In this document: positions 17,101-23,699 of the stretch, piece by piece
How positions within the stretch are numbered: position 1 is the stretch's first letter
Layout: each line of letters opens with the position of its first letter
NCBI GenBank assembly: GCA_963769765.1
Contig: CAVYNA010000001.1
Location: 248,001-312,000, forward strand
Reading direction: 5' to 3'
Source: Bog-756 sp963769765
GTDB lineage: Bacteria > Actinomycetota > Acidimicrobiia > Acidimicrobiales > RAAP-2
DNA length: 64,000 nt
Translations under genes and position numbers: made by a program
The notes under the pieces: model-generated
Told to the model about the DNA's origin: nothing
Database searches by the model: none
What the model saw: the letters and a program-made list of their open reading frames with translations, nothing else

Positions 17101-17922
17101 GGGCTTCGAGTACGGCTACTCCGTCGAAGCACCCGACGACCTCGTCGCCTGGGAGGCCCAATTCGGCGACTTCTGGAACGGCGCAGAGATCATCGTCGAC
17201 AACTTCCTCGTTGCCGCCGAGGACAAGTGGGGTCAGGTGTCCGGCCTCGTCCTCCTGTTGCCCCACGGCTACGAGGGTCAGGGCCCGGAGCACTCCTCCT
17301 CACGGATCGAGCGCTTCCTCACGCAGTGCGCACGGGGCAATCTCCGCGTCGCCCAGCCGACGACCGCGGCGCAGTACTTCCACCTCCTGCGCGCGCGCAG
17401 GTCAAAGGTGTGCACCGCCGGCCCCTCATCGTCTTCACGCCCAAGTCGCTGCTGCGGGCCCGGCAGGCCCGCTCTCCGGTGGAGGCGTTCGCCGGTGGAT
17501 CCTTCGCCGAGGTCATCGACGATCCTGCCCACGCTGTTGAGGGCTTCGACGCCCGCAGGATCCGTCGGGTCGTGCTCTGCTCGGGAAAGGTCGCGTTCGA
17601 CGCCCTCGCCCGGCGCGACGAGCTCGGCGACGCGGCCGCCCAGGTGGCGGTGGTCAGGGTCGAGCAGCTCTACCCGTGGCCCGAGGAGAGCGTCACCGAG
17701 GTGCTCGACCGCTACCCCGAGGCGACCGAGGTCGTCTGGCTCCAAGAGGAGCCCGAGAACATGGGTGCGTGGAACTTCGTGCACGGACGGCTCCACCGCG
17801 TGCTTCGCGAGACGCACCGGCTCCGCCATGTCAGCCGAGCCGAGTCCGCGAGCCCGGCGACCGGCAGTGCCGCGCTGCACCGCCTCGAGCAGGCCGACCT
17901 GCTCGTCCGGTCGGTCGGCTGA
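14119..17922 (+). CDS. kgd: multifunctional 2-oxoglutarate metabolism enzyme (Kgd/OdhA), with two apparent frameshifts
   Basis: E2-E1 fusion of the actinobacterial 2-oxoglutarate dehydrogenase/decarboxylase, about 1265 aa when repaired. Residues about 115-380 are the E2 acyltransferase-like domain with TYDHRIIQGAESG; no lipoyl domain is present, as in the family. The rest is the thiamin diphosphate E1 part (MAHRGRLNVL, HGDAAFAGQG, YRRHGHNEGDDP). The coding frame shifts by one base in a GGGG run at 15309-15312 and shifts back by two in the CG repeat at 17390-17398. Removing one G and one CG restores continuous homology. All segments are otherwise intact, so sequencing error is likely; a real lesion cannot be excluded. 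Confidence 0.87.
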   Translation: MPTPDAADESGRSEGYRIAGSGAFGPNAWLVEDMYERFRSDPGSVSASWREFFDDYRPPAGISPAGISPADRDVAIAPAHAPDGNGAGSPALAEVPPVTAPTHRDLRPAPGPALERGPAAATDGDGEPTPLRGAAGRIVANMEASLSVPTATSVRAVPAKLLEINRTIVNNQLFRTTGGKVSFTHLIGYAVVKGLAAVPAMNAAFVADIDGKGTPGVLRHRHVGLGLAVDVEKAKGARTLLVPCITEADTRDFRGFVNAYEELVRKIATNRIAPEDFAGTTVTLTNPGTLGTVQSVPRLMPGQGLIVGVGALGYPPGFEAADPRAIAELGVGKTVTLTSTYDHRIIQGAESGLFLGYVSECLMGGHGFYDEVFESLSIPYEPVHWEVDVNALDDEGEGSHLPRPQAGPRPCARQHVPGPWPPHRAPRPARRGATRAPSRARPAALRAHDLGPAPPLRRRRPRRQGHGDPGRDPPRAARRVLPHPRHRVHAHSRSRAEAVDPTTCRGRLDRALRGGAAPHPRPAQCGGGLRALLALALRGPEALRARRGRVGDRASGRDPRRGGPRGPPRGRHGHGTPGPAQRAGQHRGQVVRRDLRGVRGKPRPRVGPGIGRRQVPQGRARHVRRAFRRVDPGDHGVEPLPPRGRRPGRRGNGQSEAGRARRRAGQWPTVREGLGNPLPDPPDPPARRRGIRRTGGGGGDPQPLRPGRLSHRRDDPHRDQQPARVHHRARGRPDVGLPDGRREDGPGTDLPRERRRPRGLPARGPARLRIPPGVPQGRRDRHGLLPPARTQRGGRPELHPADHVRADRREALGPQALHRVARAPGRHHAGGGRAGPRRLLGQAAGGPRRDPCRGRVGPGPPGRAAGLRRTRPQDPGGRDRGRHRSAHAPRGRNTDRARRVRPPSQAGPAVRAAGQDGRRRRDRLGARRGARLRHARAGRHRRPGHRPGHSPGNLLATPCGPRRQRHRAGVRPPRPPRGRTVHDPRLAAFGVRVRGLRVRLLRRSTRRPRRLGGPIRRLLERRRDHRRQLPRCRRGQVGSGVRPRPPVAPRLRGSGPGALLLTDRALPHAVRTGQSPRRPADDRGAVLPPPARAQVKGVHRRPLIVFTPKSLLRARQARSPVEAFAGGSFAEVIDDPAHAVEGFDARRIRRVVLCSGKVAFDALARRDELGDAAAQVAVVRVEQLYPWPEESVTEVLDRYPEATEVVWLQEEPENMGAWNFVHGRLHRVLRETHRLRHVSRAESASPATGSAALHRLEQADLLVRSVG

Positions 17923-17964
17923 TCGTTCCACCCGGCTCGACCTGTGCCGGGCACCCCGGTCAGC

Positions 17965-19311
17965 TCACGTGAGGAAGTCGTGGGCGAGTGCGATCCAGAG
18001 CTCGGTCGAGAGGCGGAGTGACTCGACGTCCACCCGTTCGTCGATCCCGTGGAACATGGCCGCGTAGTCCTCGAAGCCGACCTCCCGGCTGTGGAGCCCG
18101 AAGCCGTAGGCGACCGCTCCGAGCGGTCGGTAGTACCGGGCGTCGGTCGCCCCGACCGTGAGGAACGGGATCGTCCGCGCACCGGGGTAGAAGACGTCGC
18201 TGACCCGCTGCAGCGCATCCCACAGCGGCGTGTCGATCGGCGAGGTCGAGGCCGGCTCCTCCGAGCGGAATTCGATCTCGACGTCGTCGGCCAGGTCACC
18301 CACGACCTCTTGGAGCATCGCCCGCACGTCGGCCGTGTCCCAACCGGGCAGCGAACGGACGTCGATGTCGAGCTCGACCCGATCGGGGATCACGTTGATC
18401 TTGGTGCCGGCCCGCATCACCGTCGGCGCGAGGGTGGTGTGCGTGCACGCGTGGGCCTGCCGCGCCAGCCCGACCATCGGCAGCTCGTCACAGAATGCGT
18501 CGATGCGATCCGGGTCGAGGAGCGGCTCGGAGAACTCGTCGGGGAAGCCGATCCCCTCGATGAACCGTCGCCACGCCTCGTGCAGCTCCGCTCGGGGCCG
18601 GAATTCGTCGACGCGTCGGACGATCTCCGCCGCCTTCACCAGTGCGTTGTCGGTGCGCAGCGGCTGGGACCCGTGCCCCGGGGTGCCCTTCACGATGAGG
18701 GTGCACCAGTAGACGCCCTTCTCGCCCACGATGACCGGAAGCCGCGTCGTGCCGTCGGCGCCGCCCATCGGGAAGCCGCCGGACTCGGTGATCACGTAAT
18801 CGGCCCGCACGTCGTCGGCCGCGTTCGCGCACAGCCACTTGGCGCCGTAGGTGGAGAGCGCCTCCTCGTCGGCGACCGCGATGTAGGTGAGATCGCCCTT
18901 CGGACGGAAGCCGGTTCGTGCGAGCTGCTTGATGCCCGTCGCCATCGTCGCGGTCAGGTTGAGCATGTCGATCGCGCCCCGCCCCCAGACGACGCCGTCG
19001 ATGAGCTCACCGCCGAACGGATCGTGACGCCAATCCTCGGGAGTGGCGGGGACGACGTCGGTATGGCCGAGCAGGGTCAAGGAGGGCGCCGACCGGTCGG
19101 TACCTTGGAGCTTCGCGACGAGTGACGTCCGGCCCGGGCTGGGCTCGTACGTCTCGAAGTCGAGGTCGGTCCCTTCCAGGTAGGCAGTAAGCACGTCGAC
19201 ACTCCGACGCTCCTGCCCGGAGTCCGCCCTTCCGTCGTTGACGCATCCGTTTCGGATCAGGTGGCGCAGGAGATCGGTCGCCTCGTGCGTCAGGGCGTCG
19301 GCGGAGGTCAC
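17965..19311 (-). CDS. M20 family metallopeptidase
   Basis: Zinc peptidase/deacylase of 448 aa. LLGHTDVVP near residue 80, WGRGAIDM with the bridging Asp, and the VADEEALS motif carrying the general-base Glu pair match M20 (DapE/ArgE/carboxypeptidase group). KGTPGHGSQP opens the dimerisation domain. The natural substrate is unknown. The GTG start at 19311 follows a TAGGAT box by six bases. It is convergent with kgd. Confidence 0.9.
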   Translation of the reverse strand: MTSADALTHEATDLLRHLIRNGCVNDGRADSGQERRSVDVLTAYLEGTDLDFETYEPSPGRTSLVAKLQGTDRSAPSLTLLGHTDVVPATPEDWRHDPFGGELIDGVVWGRGAIDMLNLTATMATGIKQLARTGFRPKGDLTYIAVADEEALSTYGAKWLCANAADDVRADYVITESGGFPMGGADGTTRLPVIVGEKGVYWCTLIVKGTPGHGSQPLRTDNALVKAAEIVRRVDEFRPRAELHEAWRRFIEGIGFPDEFSEPLLDPDRIDAFCDELPMVGLARQAHACTHTTLAPTVMRAGTKINVIPDRVELDIDVRSLPGWDTADVRAMLQEVVGDLADDVEIEFRSEEPASTSPIDTPLWDALQRVSDVFYPGARTIPFLTVGATDARYYRPLGAVAYGFGLHSREVGFEDYAAMFHGIDERVDVESLRLSTELWIALAHDFLT

Positions 19312-19317
19312 CGGCCC

Positions 19318-19323
19318 ATCCTA
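19318..19323 (-). promoter_or_regulatory. -10 box TAGGAT, leaderless promoter of the M20 peptidase gene
   Basis: TAGGAT on the minus strand ends six bases before the GTG at 19311. Confidence 0.5.
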
Positions 19324-19406
19324 GGGATCCGTCGGGGGGAGCTCGAAGGCGCGGGTCCCGACCATGGTCGGACCAGCCTGAGGCAGATGATTGACTGGGG
19401 TCTGCC

Positions 19407-20747
19407 ATGACGGAGAGGCCCACCACCAGGCGGCGCATCGTCGTCGACGGCTCCAACATCGCGACCGAGGGGCGGACTGCCCCGAGTCTGGCCCAGCTGG
19501 ACGAGGCGATCCGAGCGTTCCTCGAGGAACACCCGGGCTTCACCTCGGCGGACGTGACCGTGGTCGTCGACGCGACCTTCGGGCACCGCATCGACCCGTC
19601 CGAGCGGGCCGCGTTCGAAGAGGCGATCGAGCACGGCGAGATGGTCACGCCTCCGGCCGGTGCGATCGGCCGGGGGGACGGGTTCATCCTGCGCATCGCC
19701 GAGAAGGCGGGAGCCCTCGTCCTCTCCAACGACTCCTTTCAGGAGTTCCACGCCGAGCGCCTGTGGCTGTTCGAGCCGGGACGGCTGATCGGGGGCAAGC
19801 CCGTTCCGGGCGTGGGGTGGGTGTTCACACCCCGCACGCCGGTCCGTGGTCCCCGGAGCCGCTCGGTCACCGCCAGGTCGAAGCGGCAAGCAGCCGGCCC
19901 AGAGGCCGGAACCGAGTCCGACGCCGAGGCCACCGGGGGGTCCGCGGCAACGGCGGAGCCGGCGAAGAAGGTGTCCAAGGCGTCGAAGAAGGCCACAAAG
20001 GCGGCACCGACGGACGCGGAGTCCGACGGGGGGACAAAGACGTCGAGAGCGACCAAGGCCGCGGCGGCGAAGCAGGCGGACAAGGCAGCCCCGGTGACGA
20101 AGACCACGAAAGCGACCAAGGCCGCGAAGCCGGCCAAATCGACGAAGGCCGTGGACGCGGGGAAGGCGTCGAAAGCGACCAAGGCCGCCAAGTCCGTCGC
20201 GGCGACCAAGGCTGCCAAGTCCGTCTCGGCGACCAAGGCCGCCAAGTCCGCCAAGGCTGCAAAGACCGCCAAGTCCACGACGTCGGCCAGGAGCCGATCG
20301 GCCGACGAGGCCGCCGTGGATGGCGCCGAATCGACCGCGTCGACGAAGAAGGCGGCCACGAAGGCGACCAAGGCGGCAAAGGCGGCCAAGACGACGAAGG
20401 CGACCAGGGTCGCGCCCACCGGTACCGTCGGCGATGCACGGGTCAACAAGTTCGGGCCGGCCGTGACGAACGAGGCGCTCAACGACGCGGTGACCTTCCT
20501 CACGTTCGTCGCCGACCACCCGGTCGGGACGACGTTCGACGGGACCGTGACGGCGTTCACCTCGCACGGTGCGCACGTCGACGTGCACGGGATGCTCTGT
20601 CACGTGCCACTGCGTGGGCTGGGTGACCCCCCTCCCACCAAGGCCCGACTCGTGCTCACCCGGGGTGAGACGAGGCGCTTCGAGCTGGTCTCGCTCGACG
20701 CGCCGCGGCGCAGGGCCGAGCTCGCGCTCGCCGGATCCGAGTCCTAG
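19407..20747 (+). CDS. NYN/Zc3h12a-like RNase fused through an H1-like linker to an S1-like domain
   Basis: A 446-aa protein with three parts. Residues 1-150 match Zc3h12a-type NYN (PIN-like) ribonucleases: RRIVVDGSN, then GRGDGFIL and LVLSNDSFQEF supply the acidic catalytic residues. Residues about 155-345 are a Lys/Ala/Thr-rich, histone H1-like linker with ATKAAKS repeats. Residues about 370-440 look like an S1 OB-fold RNA-binding domain (GTVTAFTSHGAHVDVHG). The inferred role is a ribonuclease that binds its RNA target through both linker and S1 domain. It is divergent from the M20 gene. Confidence 0.8.
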   Translation: MTERPTTRRRIVVDGSNIATEGRTAPSLAQLDEAIRAFLEEHPGFTSADVTVVVDATFGHRIDPSERAAFEEAIEHGEMVTPPAGAIGRGDGFILRIAEKAGALVLSNDSFQEFHAERLWLFEPGRLIGGKPVPGVGWVFTPRTPVRGPRSRSVTARSKRQAAGPEAGTESDAEATGGSAATAEPAKKVSKASKKATKAAPTDAESDGGTKTSRATKAAAAKQADKAAPVTKTTKATKAAKPAKSTKAVDAGKASKATKAAKSVAATKAAKSVSATKAAKSAKAAKTAKSTTSARSRSADEAAVDGAESTASTKKAATKATKAAKAAKTTKATRVAPTGTVGDARVNKFGPAVTNEALNDAVTFLTFVADHPVGTTFDGTVTAFTSHGAHVDVHGMLCHVPLRGLGDPPPTKARLVLTRGETRRFELVSLDAPRRRAELALAGSES

Positions 20748-20773
20748 GGCTCGGCAGCGGTCGGGGGGACCGA

Positions 20774-20779
20774 TAACCT
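20774..20779 (+). promoter_or_regulatory. -10 box TAACCT upstream of the FabZ-like gene
   Basis: TAACCT ends eight bases before the GTG at 20788; no Shine-Dalgarno is seen. Confidence 0.4.
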
Positions 20780-20787
20780 CGGCCGAA

Positions 20788-21237
20788 GTGCGAGCCGAGG
20801 ACTATCTGCCACACCGTGATCCGTTCCTCTTCGTCACCGAGGTGCGTGCCGTCGATCCTGGACGCTCCGCGTCGGGCGCGTGGCAGCTGACCGGGGACGA
20901 AGCCTTCTTCGCCGGGCACTTCCCAGGGCGACCGACCCTTCCGGGAGTCCTCATGGTCGAGTCCCTCGCCCAGCTCGGCGGCGTCGCGGTGCTCGCCGAC
21001 CCCTCGCACGCCGGCAAGCTGCCGCTCTTCGGAGGCATCGAGCGCGCTCGGTTCCGGCGACTGGTCGTCCCGGGCGATCTGCTCGAGCTCGAGATCGAGC
21101 TCGGCCGCATGTCCGCCCGGGCCGGACGCGGAACCGGGCGAGCGACAGTGGAGGGCGAGCTCGCGTGCGAGGCCGAGCTCCTGTTCGTGCTCGTCGACGG
21201 TGCTGCTGCCGGGACGAGCCCACCACCTGGGGGCTGA
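20788..21237 (+). CDS. FabZ-like 3-hydroxyacyl-ACP dehydratase
   Basis: Hot-dog fold dehydratase, 149 aa. LPHRDPFLFVTEV carries the catalytic His; GHFPGRPTLPGVLMVESLAQ carries the catalytic Glu and the central helix. Length and motif order fit FabZ, but it is away from other fatty acid synthesis genes, so it could serve a specialised lipid or polyketide route. The GTG start follows a TAACCT box. xthA begins five bases after its stop. Confidence 0.87.
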   Translation: MRAEDYLPHRDPFLFVTEVRAVDPGRSASGAWQLTGDEAFFAGHFPGRPTLPGVLMVESLAQLGGVAVLADPSHAGKLPLFGGIERARFRRLVVPGDLLELEIELGRMSARAGRGTGRATVEGELACEAELLFVLVDGAAAGTSPPPGG

Positions 21238-21242
21238 CCACC

Positions 21243-22016
21243 GTGCGCATCGCCACGTGGAACGTGAACTCACTGACGATCCGACTTCCACGTGTCGAGG
21301 AGTGGATCGCCTACGCGAAGCCCGACGTTCTCTGCCTGCAGGAGACCAAGCAGTCGGACGCCTCCTTTCCGCACGACGCGTTCACCGGCCTCGGCTACGA
21401 GTCCGCGCACCACGGGGAGGGACGCTGGAACGGCGTGGCGATCGTCAGCAAGGTCGGGCTCTCGGAGGTTGCGACCGGGCTCGGCTCCGGCGACGACGAC
21501 CAGGGATCACGACTGATCGCCGCCGAGTGCGGTGGCGTCCGGGTCCTGTCGGTGTACGTGCCGAACGGTCGATCCCTCGACAGCGATCAATATCCTGCGA
21601 AGCTCGCATGGCTGGCCCGCCTCCGGGGCCTTCTCGAGGAGACGACCTCGCCGGACCGGCCGGTCGCGGTGTGCGGTGACTTCAATGTGGCGCCCGACGA
21701 CCGCGACGTGTGGGATCCGTCACAGTTCGTCGGCGCGACCCACGTGAGCGAGCCGGAGCGGGTGGCGCTCGGGTCGCTCGAGCAGTGGGGCCTCGTCGAC
21801 GTCTTCCGGCGGCTCTACCCCGAGGACGATCTGTTCAGCTGGTGGGACTACCGCGGTGGCTCGTTCCACCGTCACCACGGGATGCGCATCGATCTGGTGT
21901 ACGTCACCGAGGTGCTGGCGTCGCGGGCGATCTACGGCCTCATCGACCGCAACGCGCGCAAGGGTGAGAAGCCCTCCGATCACACCCCGGTCTTCATCGA
22001 TTTCGGCCCCGACTGA
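21243..22016 (+). CDS. xthA: exodeoxyribonuclease III (AP endonuclease)
   Basis: Magnesium-dependent AP endonuclease/3'-exonuclease for base-excision repair, 257 aa. RIATWNVNSL at the N-terminus, CLQETKQSD with the metal-binding Glu, CGDFNVAP, RIDLVYVT and the C-terminal SDHTPVF with catalytic His are all present. The GTG at 21243 gives the family-standard N-terminus. A CTG at 21234 overlapping the upstream stop is a less likely alternative. Confidence 0.92.
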   Translation: MRIATWNVNSLTIRLPRVEEWIAYAKPDVLCLQETKQSDASFPHDAFTGLGYESAHHGEGRWNGVAIVSKVGLSEVATGLGSGDDDQGSRLIAAECGGVRVLSVYVPNGRSLDSDQYPAKLAWLARLRGLLEETTSPDRPVAVCGDFNVAPDDRDVWDPSQFVGATHVSEPERVALGSLEQWGLVDVFRRLYPEDDLFSWWDYRGGSFHRHHGMRIDLVYVTEVLASRAIYGLIDRNARKGEKPSDHTPVFIDFGPD

Positions 22017-22067
22017 ACGGTGCCGGTGCTCTTGCAATCGGCCCTTCCGATCGATGAGCGGATCGGG

Positions 22068-22073
22068 TAACGT
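22068..22073 (+). promoter_or_regulatory. candidate -10 box TAACGT upstream of the secreted repeat protein
   Basis: TAACGT lies about 100 bases before the start at 22176, in the 159-bp gap after xthA. No convincing -35 box is visible, so it is only a candidate. Confidence 0.25.
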
Positions 22074-22175
22074 CCGAAACGGCGCGACCCGGCCCGGCCG
22101 GATCTGACGGCAATGACGGCGGTTCCAACGACCCCTCGGCGGGCCAGGCGGGCCCAGACGAGATGAGGGCATCAG

Positions 22176-23663
22176 ATGACCGTTCGCCAGTGCGATCACG
22201 AGGCGGGTTCGAAGCGCACACGGACGGGGATGGTGAAGCGGACGACGGTCAGGCGGATCCGGCGGAGACGTGGAGCTGCGATCGCCGCGGTCTGCGCGTT
22301 GGTCGCGTCGCCCATCGCGATGGCGACCGCGGGGCTCGACGCGGGTCCGGCATCGGCGGCCCCGGCGACCGGAGCTGCGGCAGTCGCGGGGACGATCGCC
22401 GCCGGTTCAGCCCGCGGTGTCCCGTCGACGGAGACGCCCCTGTTGCGCCGGCTGATCCGTCGGGTCGACGACCTCACCTACCCCGGTGGCACCACGGTGT
22501 CACCGCACCGGCCGACGGCGCACAGCACGCCGATCTCCCAGGTTCTCCTCGAGTCGGGGGCACCCGGCCCGACGCCGCCGACGGTCCAGACCATCACCTC
22601 GGGGATCGGCGTCACCTACTCGCAGACCACCAACACCCTCGTCGGATCGTGGTCCGGCGGGTCGGTGACGCTGGCGGGCGTGGGCCCGGTCACCGTCGGG
22701 GGCGCCTATCTGCAGAGCGGCATCCAGATCTCGACGAACGCCAACTGCAATGCTGCGGGCGCCATCGTCGTCGTGGTCGTCGATCAGCTCGCCCTCGACC
22801 TGTCGGGCTCCGTCCGCGCGGCCGCCTTCAAGTTCGGCTGCATCACGTTGGCCGGGGACTACATCATCGCCGGCACCCTCGCCTTCAACGCCGTCCCGAC
22901 GACTCCCGGGCAGGGCTACTACCTGTACGAGTCGAACGGCCTGCTGTCCCCCTTCGGCAACGACGGGTTCCTGACCTATCTCGGTGACTTGAGTGCCCTC
23001 CCGCTGAACCAGCCGGTGGTCGGGATGGCCACGACGAAGACGGACGCGGGCTACTGGATGGTCGCGGGTGACGGCGGGGTGTTCTCCTTCGGAGATGCCG
23101 GCTACTACGGCTCGACCGGAAATATCGCGCTCAACAAGCCGATCGTCGGAATGGCCGCCTCTCCCCAGGGCAACGGGTACTGGTTCGTCGCCTCGGACGG
23201 TGGCGTCTTCTCCTACGGCGACGCCGGGTTCTTCGGCTCGACCGGAGCCCTCACCCTCAACAAGCCGATCGTGGGGATGGCCACCACCCCGGACGGAAAT
23301 GGGTACTGGCTGGTCGCCTCCGACGGCGGGATCTTCTCGTTCGGCGATGCCGGCTACTTCGGCTCGACCGGTGCCCTCACCCTCAACAAGCCGATCGTCG
23401 GGATGGCCACCACCCCGGACGGGAAGGGGTACTGGCTGGTCGCCTCCGACGGCGGGGTCTTCGCCTTCGGCGACGCCGGCTTCTCCGGGTCGACCGGAGG
23501 CATCACGCTCAACAGTCCGATCGTCGGCTTGATGCCGACTCCGGACGGAAACGGGTACTGGTTCGTCGCGTCGGACGGCGGGGTCTTCTCGTTCGGCGAC
23601 GCCTCGTTCGCCGGCAGCCTCGGGTCGCAGGGCATCAACGACGTGGCCGGCATCACCAAGTGA
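22176..23663 (+). CDS. secreted protein with five 42-residue GYW-SDGG repeats
   Basis: A 495-aa exported protein. A basic segment (VRRIRRRRG) and the hydrophobic AAIAAVCALVASPIAMATAG form a signal peptide ending near ASAAPA. Residues about 130-265 are a beta-rich domain of unknown type, in which repeated valines flank two cysteines. The C-terminal part is five tandem repeats of the form LNxPIVGMATTPDGxGYW, then LVASDGGVFSFGDAGF, suggesting a beta-propeller-like fold. Similar repeats are common in secreted actinobacterial proteins; the ligand is unknown. The ATG at 22230 is a plausible alternative start directly before the basic region. Confidence 0.82.
   Translation: MTVRQCDHEAGSKRTRTGMVKRTTVRRIRRRRGAAIAAVCALVASPIAMATAGLDAGPASAAPATGAAAVAGTIAAGSARGVPSTETPLLRRLIRRVDDLTYPGGTTVSPHRPTAHSTPISQVLLESGAPGPTPPTVQTITSGIGVTYSQTTNTLVGSWSGGSVTLAGVGPVTVGGAYLQSGIQISTNANCNAAGAIVVVVVDQLALDLSGSVRAAAFKFGCITLAGDYIIAGTLAFNAVPTTPGQGYYLYESNGLLSPFGNDGFLTYLGDLSALPLNQPVVGMATTKTDAGYWMVAGDGGVFSFGDAGYYGSTGNIALNKPIVGMAASPQGNGYWFVASDGGVFSYGDAGFFGSTGALTLNKPIVGMATTPDGNGYWLVASDGGIFSFGDAGYFGSTGALTLNKPIVGMATTPDGKGYWLVASDGGVFAFGDAGFSGSTGGITLNSPIVGLMPTPDGNGYWFVASDGGVFSFGDASFAGSLGSQGINDVAGITK
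23004..23633 (+). repeat. five tandem 126-bp coding repeats
   Basis: Five consecutive 126-bp units each encode 42 residues. Units 3 and 4 are the most alike; units 1 and 5 have diverged most. All stay in frame. Confidence 0.9.
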
Positions 23664-23670
23664 CGAGAGT

Positions 23671-23697
23671 GGCCGGTGGTGACCCGGACCACCGGCC
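23671..23697. terminator. bidirectional hairpin terminator
   Basis: A perfect 10-bp stem (23671-23680 with 23688-23697) and a 7-nt loop fill the gap between the convergent repeat-protein and helicase genes. There is no U-tract. Confidence 0.65.
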
Positions 23698-23699
23698 GT

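Noticed and set aside
15284..17293. 669-aa minus-strand reading frame opposite kgd
   Set aside because: It mirrors the codon pattern of kgd on the other strand, is rich in Asp/Val/Arg/His typical of GC-rich antisense frames, and shows no family motif.
23004..23633. 126-bp repeats as a possible CRISPR or transposon array
   Set aside because: Period is constant and in frame, each unit encodes the same 42-residue motif, and no spacers exist.
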